Positions 39,187 through 47,150 of a stretch of 64,000 bases of DNA are shown in pieces; the first letter of the stretch is position 1, and every line of letters starts with the position of its first letter. Location of the stretch: contig NZ_BFBR01000001.1 in NCBI RefSeq assembly GCF_003112735.1, forward strand, positions 186,001 to 250,000, written 5' to 3'. Under the pieces are notes generated by a model. It made no database searches. It worked only from the letters and a program-made list of their open reading frames with translations, and had not been told where the DNA came from. Made by a program: the position numbers and the translations under genes. The DNA comes from Candidatus Phycosocius bacilliformis (GTDB taxonomy: Bacteria > Pseudomonadota > Alphaproteobacteria > Caulobacterales > Aquidulcibacteraceae).

Positions 39187-40082
39187 GCCTCAACCAATTC
39201 AAACAGAATACCATCGGGGCCGCGCATGGTCGCCGCCCGCTTGCCGCGGTAAATTTCGCCCTGATGCCGCTGGGGCGGGGTGATGAGCCATTTGGCCTGA
39301 GCGCGCACCCGCTCATGAAAGTCAGGCAAGATGATGGTCGACATGGCGACCCCCTGCGGCAGGTGATTCTTCCAGCCCGGTCGTGGCCCGCCAGCCGGGG
39401 GCAATTGATCAAACTCGAAGAAAACATCGCGCTCATGGGTCAATGTGGCGATGGTGAATTTATGCTCAAAAGGCACACCGAACGCATTGGCCAGCATGGT
39501 ATAGACAATGTCCATGTCACGCCCGAAGCTAAGACCCAAAACGTCCTGACACCAAGTCAGAGCGCCCTTCAGGTCCGAGACAGCACAGACATGGATGAAT
39601 TGGCGATCAATCAGGCTGGTGGCGCGCGGCAGATCATACATGGGCAGATCATCGCGGATCTGGGTCAGATAGACGATCTCCTCATCGGGGCCTTGTACCT
39701 GCATCGGGAAAATGGCGGGCATGCCGTCCAATTCCCGCGGCGGACCAATGATTTTGAAGGGGCTGGCTTGCATGCGCTCATGGACTTTCAACACATCCTC
39801 GACGCAGATTTCGATGGCCGCCCAGCCATAGGTCTTGAGGGCCTCATAATCAGGATGGGGTTCGTCCTGGATCAGGCGCAGATAAATCTCTGCGCCGCTT
39901 TCAGGCTGCATGACGGCATAGGGCAGGCCAGCGCTACCAGTAGCACCCCAGCTTGCTGCGAGATCGGCTGCCAGCACACCTTTTTCCACGGTGCGATAGA
40001 ATAACCAGTCCCGATAGAGGGCTTCGGAGCGATCGAGGTCTTTGACCGTCAGGGTCGCGGCGCGCAAAAGTTTCACTTGCAT
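39183..40082 (-). CDS. VOC-family (glyoxalase/dioxygenase-like) protein
   Basis: 299 residues from the ATG at 40080-40082 (GGGAGG directly upstream). Two VOC modules: LLRAATLTVKDLDRSEALYRDWL near the start, and RQFIHVCAVSDLKGALTWCQDVLGL (about 158 onward), followed by GPDGILFELVEA at the end. The two-module layout with metal-binding histidine/glutamate positions fits a lyase, isomerase or dioxygenase, but the reaction is unknown. It is coupled to the CurA-like reductase, suggesting a detoxification or catabolic pathway. Confidence 0.82.
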   Translation of the reverse strand: MQVKLLRAATLTVKDLDRSEALYRDWLFYRTVEKGVLAADLAASWGATGSAGLPYAVMQPESGAEIYLRLIQDEPHPDYEALKTYGWAAIEICVEDVLKVHERMQASPFKIIGPPRELDGMPAIFPMQVQGPDEEIVYLTQIRDDLPMYDLPRATSLIDRQFIHVCAVSDLKGALTWCQDVLGLSFGRDMDIVYTMLANAFGVPFEHKFTIATLTHERDVFFEFDQLPPAGGPRPGWKNHLPQGVAMSTIILPDFHERVRAQAKWLITPPQRHQGEIYRGKRAATMRGPDGILFELVEA

Positions 40083-40094
40083 CCTCCCAGTGAA

Positions 40095-40114
40095 ACAATG
40101 GATATATCCTTTGT
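40095..40114. promoter_or_regulatory. Operator-like palindrome ACAATGGATA/TATCCTTTGT
   Basis: Twenty bases, arms pair at nine of ten positions. It sits in the 74-base gap between divergent VOC and DUF1330 genes. A minus-strand promoter TTCCAA-N17-TATCCA has its -10 inside the palindrome. Confidence 0.55.
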
Positions 40115-40156
40115 CAGGACTTTGGAAGCAGCCTGCACAAAAATTGAGGGAGCCCC

Positions 40157-40450
40157 ATGCCAGCCTATATGATTGTCACAGTGCGGGTCCATGATCGTGA
40201 GCGTTTTTTGGAGGTCTATGGCAAGCCGACAGCCGCGCTCATCCAGCGATATGGCGGCCGTTATCTGGTCCGCGGCCCTGGTTGCGAAAGTTATGAGGGC
40301 CCACGTGCGAGCGGTTTGGCGGCAGTGGTGTCTGAATGGCCCAGCAAGGCTGCGATCGAGGCTTTCTGGAACAGCCCGGACTATCAGGTCCTGAAGGCCG
40401 CCCGCCAAGGTCTGGCCGAGGCTGACGTGCAAGTGCTGGAGGTGCCGTGA
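40157..40450 (+). CDS. DUF1330 family protein
   Basis: 97 residues (TTGAGGGAG upstream). Dimeric alpha-beta barrel family DUF1330, recognisable from MPAYMIVTVRVHDRERFLEVYGKPTAALIQRYGGRYLVRG split over residues 1-42 and the later AAIEAFWNSPDYQVLKAAR. Function unknown; members often accompany catabolic or oxidative enzymes. Overlaps the following gene in a TGATG junction. Confidence 0.88.
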   Translation: MPAYMIVTVRVHDRERFLEVYGKPTAALIQRYGGRYLVRGPGCESYEGPRASGLAAVVSEWPSKAAIEAFWNSPDYQVLKAARQGLAEADVQVLEVP

Positions 40451-41241
40451 TGCGGCTCGGTTTGGGGCTCAGTCTGTTTCTGGTCTCACTCTTGCCATGG
40501 CCGGCGCAGGCAGGTCCGCCGCCGGGTCCTGATAAGCCGCTGGTGGGTGCGCGCATGGCCCAACCAGAGCTTGACGCCGCAACCATTGTCGCCCGCGCGA
40601 CCGCCCACGCCGGGGGCGAGACGTGGCGGCGACCGGTTACGCTTTATCTTGAAGGCTATGGCACTTTCTATGACCCCGACGGCAAGCCCTTGGTCAATGA
40701 GAGCCACCGGATGTGGCGTGTCTATCCCGATTTCAAACCCCAAGCCCATCAGGCTGATGGCAAAGTGCGGATTGAGAGCCGCCGCGATGGTAAGATCGTG
40801 ACCATGCTAACCTTTGACGGCACGCGCAGCTATGGCCCAGACGGCGTGTTGCCACCATCGGCGGCGGATCGGCAATGGGCGGAGAATTTCGGCTTCGGCG
40901 TCATCCGCTTTGCACGCGATCCGGGCTATCGGCTCGCCCGACACGCCGATGACCTGGTGGATGGTCAACCCGTCTATCGAATCGAGGTCACCGATCCCAC
41001 CGGGGCCAAGACCCTGTTTGGGATCGCGTATCGCGATTATGCCATCCTGTCGGTTGGCTTTGCCACGCCGCGCGGCTGGCATGAGCGCATCTATTCAGAC
41101 TTTTACACCAAGCCCGGCCTGTCGTGGGTGCAGCCTGGCCGCATCCGGCTCTATTACAACGGCATCAAGCAGAATGAGATTGTCTGGCGCGACTTTAAGC
41201 TGAACGAGCCCATGCCGGATGGTCTTTTCACTATTCCCTGA
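40450..41241 (+). CDS. Exported protein of unknown function
   Basis: 263 residues from the ATG at 40450. A signal peptide ends near residue 19 (PWPAQAG). The mature part is beta-rich, with segments such as LTFDGTRSYGPDGVLPP and RIRLYYNGIKQNEIVWRDFKLNEPMPDGLF; the overall look recalls LolA/LppX-like or DUF1329-like periplasmic folds, which is only an impression. It is translationally coupled to the DUF1330 gene. No catalytic motif recognised. Confidence 0.7.
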   Translation: MRLGLGLSLFLVSLLPWPAQAGPPPGPDKPLVGARMAQPELDAATIVARATAHAGGETWRRPVTLYLEGYGTFYDPDGKPLVNESHRMWRVYPDFKPQAHQADGKVRIESRRDGKIVTMLTFDGTRSYGPDGVLPPSAADRQWAENFGFGVIRFARDPGYRLARHADDLVDGQPVYRIEVTDPTGAKTLFGIAYRDYAILSVGFATPRGWHERIYSDFYTKPGLSWVQPGRIRLYYNGIKQNEIVWRDFKLNEPMPDGLFTIP

Positions 41242-41280
41242 TCGGACGGACCAGTGCTGAAAACCAGCCCGAGCACAGGC

Positions 41281-41568
41281 TTAAAGATGACCCACCACGA
41301 CCCGGAAGGGGTGGATCTTGTGGCTGGCAAACACACCTGCCAGAGCATAGGGATCCTGTGTGGCAAAGGCTTCCACGGCCGCCTCATCAGACACATCCAA
41401 GATAAAGTGTGAGCCGATTGGGCCCCCGTCAGGGGTGTCCAGGACAGGCCCCGCCAATTTCACTGCCGCCCCGAAGCTGGCAACATAGTCTAAATGCGCC
41501 GGTCTGGTGGCAAGCCGGGTTTCCAAAGCACCAGGCTTGTCGAGGCAGGTTAGAAGGAACAAGGGCAT
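41281..41568 (-). CDS. YciI-like protein
   Basis: 95 residues. YCII dimeric fold: [29 protein letters not shown] at the start, with GGPIGSHFILDVSDEAAVEAFATQDPYALAGVF following. The histidine and aspartate of the family are present (AHLDY). Function unknown. Its start overlaps the gpsA stop by one base, a frequent pairing in alphaproteobacteria. Confidence 0.9.
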   Translation of the reverse strand: MPLFLLTCLDKPGALETRLATRPAHLDYVASFGAAVKLAGPVLDTPDGGPIGSHFILDVSDEAAVEAFATQDPYALAGVFASHKIHPFRVVVGHL

Positions 41569-42560
41569 TAGTCAGTCTCCACTTTGAAAGGTCGTGCGAG
41601 CAAGGTGCCGATGGCCGTCGCCACGTCGACCCGACCGGCCAGAATGGCGGCAACCGCCTCGCAAATCGGCATCGCGACAGATTTGCTGGCGGCAAGTGCC
41701 AACAGGGCTGGGGCGGTGGAGGCCCCTTCGGCAATGCTCACCTTGCCCGCTGTTGCCTGCGCCAAAGTCTGGCCCTGCCCCAGGGCAAAGCCCAAAGCAA
41801 AATTGCGGGAGGTCTTGCTGGAACACGTCAGCACAAGGTCACCTAAACCGCACAGGCCCGCCAAGGTGCGTGCATCCGCCCCCATGGCGACGCCCAATCG
41901 CGTCATCTCGGCAAAGCCGCGGGTGATCAAGGCCGCCCGCGCGCTCTCACCCAAGCCACGGCCTTCTGCCATGCCGCAGGCTATCGCGAGCACATTCTTG
42001 ACCGCCCCGCCAATCTCAGCCCCAACCAAATCGGTCGCCAGATAGGGCCGGAACGTGGCGATCCCGATCAGATCAACCAAACGCTGACCCACTTCAGGAT
42101 CGGCACAGGCCAAGGTAACAGCTGTGGGCAGGCCAATCGCCACATCTTTGGCAAAGCTCGGTCCAGACAATACAGCACCGATAGCCTGTGGCAGAACTTC
42201 TGCCAGAACATCGGTCATCAACTTTTGGCTGCCCTGCTCAATCCCTTTCGAACACAGAACAACGGGCGTGGCTGGCTTGAGATGCGGGGCAAGAGCTTCA
42301 AGCGTAACGCGCATGAATTGGGCCGGGACCACTGCCAATATTGCCTCCGCATCAGCAAGCGGTGCTAAATCAGTCGTGGCTGTAATCCGGGGAGACAATG
42401 TGACCTGCGGCAGAAAGAGGCTGTTTTCGTGCTGGGCACGAATGGATGCGACCACATCGACCTCGCGCGCCCACAAGGTCACCTCATGGCCGGCACTGGC
42501 TGCGACTTGCGCCAAAGCGGTCCCCCACGCCCCTGCACCGATAATGCCAATCGTGGTCAT
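41568..42560 (-). CDS. gpsA: Glycerol-3-phosphate dehydrogenase [NAD(P)+]
   Basis: 330 residues. The NAD-binding [13 protein letters not shown] is near the N-terminus and the catalytic lysine is in [13 protein letters not shown]. It makes sn-glycerol-3-phosphate for phospholipid synthesis from dihydroxyacetone phosphate. It diverges from tetR, and the 98 bases between them hold a TetR-type operator at 42613-42634, so gpsA might also be affected by that regulator. Confidence 0.97.
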   Translation of the reverse strand: MTTIGIIGAGAWGTALAQVAASAGHEVTLWAREVDVVASIRAQHENSLFLPQVTLSPRITATTDLAPLADAEAILAVVPAQFMRVTLEALAPHLKPATPVVLCSKGIEQGSQKLMTDVLAEVLPQAIGAVLSGPSFAKDVAIGLPTAVTLACADPEVGQRLVDLIGIATFRPYLATDLVGAEIGGAVKNVLAIACGMAEGRGLGESARAALITRGFAEMTRLGVAMGADARTLAGLCGLGDLVLTCSSKTSRNFALGFALGQGQTLAQATAGKVSIAEGASTAPALLALAASKSVAMPICEAVAAILAGRVDVATAIGTLLARPFKVETD

Positions 42561-42612
42561 TCTGGCTCATTCTCCTGCTCAATTCTGACACTGACGTCAT
42601 TTTTATAAAGAC

Positions 42613-42634
42613 TGAACATTTTGTTGATTGTTCA
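42613..42634. promoter_or_regulatory. TetR-type operator in front of tetR (site 1)
   Basis: TGAAC-N12-GTTCA. Lies 25 bases before the tetR start and overlaps a candidate promoter TTGATT-N17-TATGAG (42624-42652) that would start almost at the ATG. A second copy with the same spacing is at 43523-43544. Confidence 0.7.
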
Positions 42635-42658
42635 TCGTTTCCAGTCTATGAGGGCGTC

Positions 42659-43246
42659 ATGGACGAAAAAACTGAAACCCGTGAACGCATTTTGGAAGCT
42701 GCTGGTCGGCGATTCGAGCATTATGGTTACAACAAAACCACGATGTCGGAGATTGCCGCTGACCTCAAGATGTCTACGGGGAATCTTTACAGATTCTACC
42801 CTTCGAAGCTCGACATCGCGGAAGCCTTTGCCCGCGCGCACGAGTGTGAGGAAGATACGATGATGGAGCAGGTCGTCAGCAGCGGCGGCTCTGCGGGTGA
42901 GCGGCTGCGGGAATTTCATCGCGTTGTGCTTGAGCACACGTTCAACATGATCGACCACAGCAAAAAGATATTTGAATTGGCCCAAGCCATTTCGCGGGAG
43001 CGGCCAGCCTATTCAAATCGCCGCTTGGCTGCTGAGCGCGTCTATCTGGAGCGTATCTTGCGGGATGGGATTGCAGAAGGCCTGTTTGCGCCCAATGACA
43101 ATCTCAATGAACTGGCTGAAATGATCCAATGTGCCACGATGAAATTCCGTTATCCGCAATTGTATAATTGCTATCGGATTGACATGTTGCGCCGCGAGCT
43201 CGAAGGCACCATGGATCTGCTCTTCAAGGGCTTGCTCAAGCGCTAG
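42659..43246 (+). CDS. TetR/AcrR-family transcriptional regulator
   Basis: 195 residues. N-terminal helix-turn-helix: RERILEAAGRRFEHYGYNKTTMSEIAADLKMSTGNLYRFYPSKLDIAEAF over residues 8-57. The C-terminal ligand/dimer domain has no clear ligand signature. Such regulators usually bind a palindrome near their own gene. Here TGAAC-N12-GTTCA is found both upstream of this gene and at the promoter of a 37-residue membrane protein, so autorepression and control of that gene are predicted. Leaderless translation is possible. Confidence 0.93.
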   Translation: MDEKTETRERILEAAGRRFEHYGYNKTTMSEIAADLKMSTGNLYRFYPSKLDIAEAFARAHECEEDTMMEQVVSSGGSAGERLREFHRVVLEHTFNMIDHSKKIFELAQAISRERPAYSNRRLAAERVYLERILRDGIAEGLFAPNDNLNELAEMIQCATMKFRYPQLYNCYRIDMLRRELEGTMDLLFKGLLKR

Positions 43247-43294
43247 AGGTGCGCGCGCGGATTATCTCGCCCTGGCAACACAGTGTCGAAGACC

Positions 43295-43347
43295 CGGCTT
43301 CATCGCCCTGCATGACAATCTGATAGAGAAGCCGAGACGTCAGGGCG
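43295..43347 (+). repeat. Interleaved inverted repeats (possible H-type pseudoknot)
   Basis: CGGCTTC (43295-43301) pairs with GAAGCCG (43328-43334), and CGCCCTG (43304-43310) pairs with CAGGGCG (43341-43347); the pairs interleave. CGCCCTG also occurs at 43268-43274, so alternative folds are possible. Part of the tetR 3' untranslated region if transcribed. Confidence 0.4.
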
Positions 43348-43365
43348 CTTGTTATCCACGCTGAC

Positions 43366-43407
43366 GCAAAACGCGCAGACACACGCGCAAAACGCGCAGA
43401 CACACGC
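43366..43407. repeat. Perfect tandem direct repeat, 2 x 21 bases
   Basis: The unit at 43366-43386 is repeated exactly at 43387-43407. Non-coding, between tetR and the microprotein promoter. Confidence 0.85.
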
Positions 43408-43522
43408 GCCGTGCGGTGCCGACAAGCCATAAGCTAGGCGGACCAAAGCCACCAATCCACCCCACACAAGACTGACCTCACCCCCGCCCAACCCCCAAAA
43501 ATCGCATCTTGCGAATAATTAA

Positions 43523-43544
43523 TGAACGATATGCAAATTGTTCA
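43523..43544. promoter_or_regulatory. TetR-type operator at the microprotein promoter (site 2)
   Basis: TGAAC-N12-GTTCA with the same arms and spacing as site 1 and the same ATTGTTCAT right half. It abuts the -35 hexamer (43545), a position where binding would hinder RNA polymerase. Confidence 0.7.
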
Positions 43545-43573
43545 TTGACAAGCGTACAGCCTTTAGCTATATA
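43545..43573 (+). promoter_or_regulatory. Near-consensus sigma-70 promoter of the microprotein
   Basis: TTGACA (43545-43550), 17-base spacer, TATATA (43568-43573). Perfect -35. Start near 43580, leaving a 31-nt leader. The best promoter match in the window. Confidence 0.8.
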
Positions 43574-43610
43574 GAGTGCATCAACATAGAAACAGAAACG
43601 GAACCTCCCC

Positions 43611-43724
43611 ATGACGACCTCAAACACCAACCCACACCTCTGGAGCCTGACCTTGGCAGCCCTGTTTGTGATCTCCATCCTTGCCCCCGTCGGCGAGATG
43701 GCAGCCCGCGTGGCCGGCTACTAA
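43611..43724 (+). CDS. 37-residue single-pass membrane microprotein
   Basis: Residues MTTSNTNPHLWSLTLAALFV and a short remainder ending GEMAARVAGY. One hydrophobic helix (about 11-27) with a polar N-terminus. Third codon positions are strongly G/C, as in the flanking genes, which supports real coding. GGAA lies upstream at a moderate distance from the ATG. It has a strong promoter, a TetR operator touching it, and its own terminator, so it is an isolated regulated unit. Function unknown; small membrane proteins of this sort often modulate transporters or sensor kinases. Confidence 0.7.
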   Translation: MTTSNTNPHLWSLTLAALFVISILAPVGEMAARVAGY

Positions 43725-43752
43725 AGCAAGCGAACTCCCCTCCCCTTACCCC

Positions 43753-43778
43753 CACGTCTTCCCCCCCAAAGAGACGTG
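43753..43778 (+). promoter_or_regulatory. C-loop hairpin in the microprotein 3' UTR
   Basis: Eight-pair stem (43753-43760 with 43771-43778, one G-T pair) with a loop of seven C and AAA. Preceded by the C-rich stretch CTCCCCTCCCC. Resembles the C-rich loops of regulatory sRNAs. Confidence 0.5.
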
Positions 43779-43784
43779 TTCCTT

Positions 43785-43817
43785 AGCCGCCAAAGCCCCC
43801 CGCTTTGGCGGCTTTTT
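43785..43817 (+). terminator. Intrinsic terminator of the microprotein transcript
   Basis: Perfect twelve-base-pair stem (43785-43796 with 43802-43813), loop of five C, then TTTT. A canonical, strong terminator. Confidence 0.92.
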
Positions 43818-43912
43818 GCTGTTGGCCGCGCAAACGGTAAGGATTGGGCGAGGGTTTTGTGGCACAAGACCTGCGTGTCACCAGCAAATCCGAAATCGGG
43901 GAAGGACAAAAC

Positions 43913-44905
43913 GTGACAGGCAAAGAGACGACGGCACCGGTCATCAGTGTCATCATCCCGACCTTTCACCGTCCAAATGGCGCGTTGAATGCCGTGGGGT
44001 CCGTGCTCGCCCAGATTGGCGCACCCCCGTTCGAGATTATTCTGGTCGACAATGACGCTGAAAAGAGTGCTGAACCGGCGGCCAAAGTCCTGTCTGAGGC
44101 GGCAAACCAGCACAAATCTGGGCCAGTTCCGTTCACCTATGCTGTTGAGCCCGCCGCCGGGGTTGCCAATGCGCGCAATACCGCCGTGGCGCTGGCGTGT
44201 GGAACATTCATTGCCTTTCTCGATGACGATGAAGTTGCCACGCCTGACTGGCTGGCTAACCTCATGAAAGCGCAGGCCGAAACGGGCGCTGAGGTGGTGT
44301 TCGGCCCGATCGAAGCACGCGTGCCTGCCAATCATCGGGTGCCGTCTGACTATTTCAAGGCGTTTTTCTCCCGCCTATTGAACGGCCCGACCCGGCTGAT
44401 TGAGATACCCTATGGCTGCGGCAATTGTTTACTGCACCGGGACAAAGTGCTTTCGGGAACGCAGCCATTCAATCCAAAGGCCAATGAAACCGGAGGTGAG
44501 GATGATATTCTGTGGCGTGAGGTTGTCAGCAAAGGCTACCGCTTTGGCTGGGCCGCTGATGCCTGGGTTTATGAAGATGTACCACCCCATAGAGCGACCT
44601 GGCACTATTTGACCCAACGCGCGTTTGCATTTGGCCACAATGCAACCGGCCAATGGTATAATCGTGCGGACAGAAACTATCTGCGCATGGTGCTCGCGAT
44701 GGCCAAAGGCGTGGTCCAAGCCGTTATACTGGCACCACTGGTCGCCCTTCTGTGGCTGACCGGTCACGCGAAGCTTGCTTGGGCTTATGACAAGATGTGG
44801 CGTGGGATCGGCAAAGTCTTCTGGTTTGGCCCCTTTAGGGTTGGCTTCTATGGCGCAGCGGCGCGTCGAAAAGGCTTGGTCCAAACCCACAATAATCAAG
44901 CCTAG
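43913..44905 (+). CDS. Family 2 glycosyltransferase
   Basis: 330 residues from the GTG at 43913, which has GGAAGGA at ideal spacing; TTG at 43844 or GTG at 43859 would add residues without family similarity. GT-A fold: VISVIIPTFHRPNGALNAV, VEPAAGVANARNTAVALACGTFIAFLDDDE (DDD near residues 103-105 binds the nucleotide-sugar metal), then GCGNCLLHRD. A hydrophobic stretch near 262-282 may bind the membrane. Sugar donor and acceptor unknown. No polysaccharide genes surround it. Confidence 0.88.
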   Translation: MTGKETTAPVISVIIPTFHRPNGALNAVGSVLAQIGAPPFEIILVDNDAEKSAEPAAKVLSEAANQHKSGPVPFTYAVEPAAGVANARNTAVALACGTFIAFLDDDEVATPDWLANLMKAQAETGAEVVFGPIEARVPANHRVPSDYFKAFFSRLLNGPTRLIEIPYGCGNCLLHRDKVLSGTQPFNPKANETGGEDDILWREVVSKGYRFGWAADAWVYEDVPPHRATWHYLTQRAFAFGHNATGQWYNRADRNYLRMVLAMAKGVVQAVILAPLVALLWLTGHAKLAWAYDKMWRGIGKVFWFGPFRVGFYGAAARRKGLVQTHNNQA

Positions 44906-44911
44906 GCCTGG

Positions 44912-46021
44912 TTAGGCCTTGGCCCCTTTGCGCCCAGTCTTATAGACCGGAGCCGCCTGAGCGGCGACATCATCAAGTGGCCAGCGTGGGCGCGCCAGAA
45001 CATCCAGATCATCCACCATTCCCTGGACCAAGCGTTCTGCTCCTGCAAGCGCGATCATGGCCGCATTGTCCCCGCAATAGGCCAGAGAGGGGGCAAAAAA
45101 CGTCCAACCAAGATCATCACACAGCCCTTGCAGGCGGCCGCGCAACACCAGATTGGCTGCCACGCCCCCGGCAACAACCAGACGCCCAGCTTCACCCGCA
45201 GGCACAGCCATTGACTCCATCGCGTGTCGGGTGCGGTCCTCCAGCACATCGCCCACAGCGGCCTGAAAACTCGCGCATAGATCTGCAACATCGGTGGCTT
45301 GCAAGGGCACAAGACTGGCCGCCTCGCGCGCAACCGCAGTTTTCAGACCAGCAAAAGAAAAATCGCAACCGGGTCGGCCTTTGAGCGGCCGCGGCAGCGC
45401 AAAGCGGGTTGCATCACCTGTCCGGGCTGCCCGTTCCACTGCTGGTCCGCCGGGATAACCCAAACCCAAAACCTTGGCGGTCTTGTCAAAGGCTTCACCC
45501 ACCGCGTCGTCAATCGTCGACCCAAGCCGCTCGCAAGCGCCCAAGCCTGACACGCGCAACAATTGGCAATGCCCGCCCGACACCAAAAGAAGGAGATAGG
45601 GAAACGGCACATCGGCTTCCAGCCTTGGCGACAGCGCATGGCCTTCGAGATGATTGACGCCCACCAGTGGCAGACCACACGCCAAAGCAATGGCTTTTCC
45701 GGTCAAAAGGCCCACCATTACTCCGCCGATCAAGCCCGGCCCCGCCGTGGCCGCAACCCCCGTCAGGTCCGAAAAACCAAGATCGGCCTGCCGCAGCGCC
45801 TCCTGCACCAGCCCGTCGATCACCTCCACATGGGCGCGGGCGGCAATTTCGGGGACAACGCCACCATAAGGGGCATGGGCCTCAATCTGGCTGGCCACCA
45901 CGCTCGACAGGACACGCGCACGTCCGGCCTCCAGCACGACGACTGCAGCAGCGGTTTCATCGCAGCTGGTTTCCAATCCCAGAACAATCTGGCGGGACAA
46001 ATGGGACGACTGCCCGTGCAT
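44912..46021 (-). CDS. tsaD: tRNA N6-adenosine threonylcarbamoyltransferase TsaD
   Basis: 369 residues. ASKHA fold with [15 protein letters not shown] at the start, and the metal site NHLEGHAL (two histidines). Adds threonylcarbamoyl to A37 of ANN-decoding tRNAs with TsaB and TsaE. It diverges from hemC, a common arrangement in alphaproteobacteria, and ends 6 bases from the converging glycosyltransferase gene. Confidence 0.97.
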   Translation of the reverse strand: MHGQSSHLSRQIVLGLETSCDETAAAVVVLEAGRARVLSSVVASQIEAHAPYGGVVPEIAARAHVEVIDGLVQEALRQADLGFSDLTGVAATAGPGLIGGVMVGLLTGKAIALACGLPLVGVNHLEGHALSPRLEADVPFPYLLLLVSGGHCQLLRVSGLGACERLGSTIDDAVGEAFDKTAKVLGLGYPGGPAVERAARTGDATRFALPRPLKGRPGCDFSFAGLKTAVAREAASLVPLQATDVADLCASFQAAVGDVLEDRTRHAMESMAVPAGEAGRLVVAGGVAANLVLRGRLQGLCDDLGWTFFAPSLAYCGDNAAMIALAGAERLVQGMVDDLDVLARPRWPLDDVAAQAAPVYKTGRKGAKA

Positions 46022-46211
46022 GCTGGCTCCAAAGCGTGATCTGCCTTGCCACTAGAGCATGCGGGCTTTAAGGAAAAGACAGCTTATCGGCAATTGCAAG
46101 CTGTGGGCCTGAACTTGGCATCTTTCCCCAAGCGCTTGGCAGACTTGCCGAATCCGGGGTCAGATCAGGGTCAGGCTGCACATCTGCCCCGCTTGGAACT
46201 GGAAGTCTGTC

Positions 46212-47150
46212 ATGCGCATTGGTGCTCGCGGTTCGCCGCTTTCTTTGGCTCAGACAGGACAGCTGCGGGCGTTGTTGGCAGAAGCATTGGGGTTGGCAGG
46301 GGAGGAGATTGACACCCATCTGCCCATTATACCCATTACCACGACCGGCGACCGCATTCAGGACCGCCCTTTGAGTGAAGCAGGTGGCAAAGGCCTGTTC
46401 ACCAAGGAGTTGGATGATGCGCTGCTGGACGGCCGCATCGACTGTGCCATCCACTCGCTGAAGGATGTGCCAACCCAATTGCCAGACGGAATCGTCTTGC
46501 TTGCCGGGCCCAAGCGTGAGGATCGGCGCGATGCTTTGGTCAGCGTTTCGGGCTTGGGGTTGAGCGACCTGAAACACGGGGCCGTCATTGGATCGGCCAG
46601 TCTGCGCCGGGTGGCCCAGCTCAAGCACGCACGACCCGATCTCTCGGTGATCAGCTTACGGGGCAATGTCGGCACACGTCTGGACAAATTAAAGGCGGGT
46701 CAGTGCGATGCGACCCTGCTGGCGGCTGCCGGACTTGCCCGTTTGGGTTATCGGGATGTGCCTCATGTGATGTTGGACCCGGTGGCCATGCCGCCTGCCA
46801 TTGGCCAAGGCGCTTTGGCAATCACAGCGCGGGCCGGAGACACAAAAACCGCTTCTGCCTTTGCCCGCATTGCCGATCACATGACTGAAATCGAAGTGGC
46901 CGCTGAACGGGCTTTTCTGACGGCATTGGATGGCTCGTGCCGAACCGCCATCGGCGCGCTTGCCCAGCTTGATACCCATGGCGATCTGACCTTTATCGGC
47001 GAGGCCCTCGATGCCGATGGCACAACGCGTTGGCGTAAAGAGGCCCATTTGTCGGCCGCCAGTGTTGCTACGGCTCAACACTTAGGGGCTGATCTTGGTG
47101 CCCAGATCAAGGCAATGGCGGGCGACCGACTGGCCGGAGTGCATGGATGA
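46212..47150 (+). CDS. hemC: Porphobilinogen deaminase (hydroxymethylbilane synthase)
   Basis: 312 residues. RIGARGSPLSLAQTGQLRALLAE, IHSLKDVPTQLPDG, SLRRVAQLKHARPDL and the dipyrromethane-cofactor cysteine in GSCRTAIGALAQ. Makes hydroxymethylbilane for heme. First gene of a hemC-hemD-mic60-hemY run, overlapping hemD. Confidence 0.97.
   Translation: MRIGARGSPLSLAQTGQLRALLAEALGLAGEEIDTHLPIIPITTTGDRIQDRPLSEAGGKGLFTKELDDALLDGRIDCAIHSLKDVPTQLPDGIVLLAGPKREDRRDALVSVSGLGLSDLKHGAVIGSASLRRVAQLKHARPDLSVISLRGNVGTRLDKLKAGQCDATLLAAAGLARLGYRDVPHVMLDPVAMPPAIGQGALAITARAGDTKTASAFARIADHMTEIEVAAERAFLTALDGSCRTAIGALAQLDTHGDLTFIGEALDADGTTRWRKEAHLSAASVATAQHLGADLGAQIKAMAGDRLAGVHG

Larger units (their letters stand above)
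43247..43610. other. Intergenic region after tetR: repeats, interleaved dyads, operator
   Basis: 364 bases without a gene. From left to right: two interleaved 7-base inverted repeats (43295-43347), a single DnaA-like TTATCCACG (43352-43360), a perfect 21-base tandem duplication (43366-43407), the second TetR operator (43523-43544), and the promoter of the small gene (43545-43573). Confidence 0.7.

Noticed and set aside
43352-43360. DnaA-like box TTATCCACG
   Set aside because: A single near match without a cluster or AT-rich region does not make an origin.
43538-43786. 82-codon plus-strand frame overlapping the microprotein
   Set aside because: Starts at a non-ATG within the promoter and is rich in proline and arginine; the 37-codon frame has better codon use and position.
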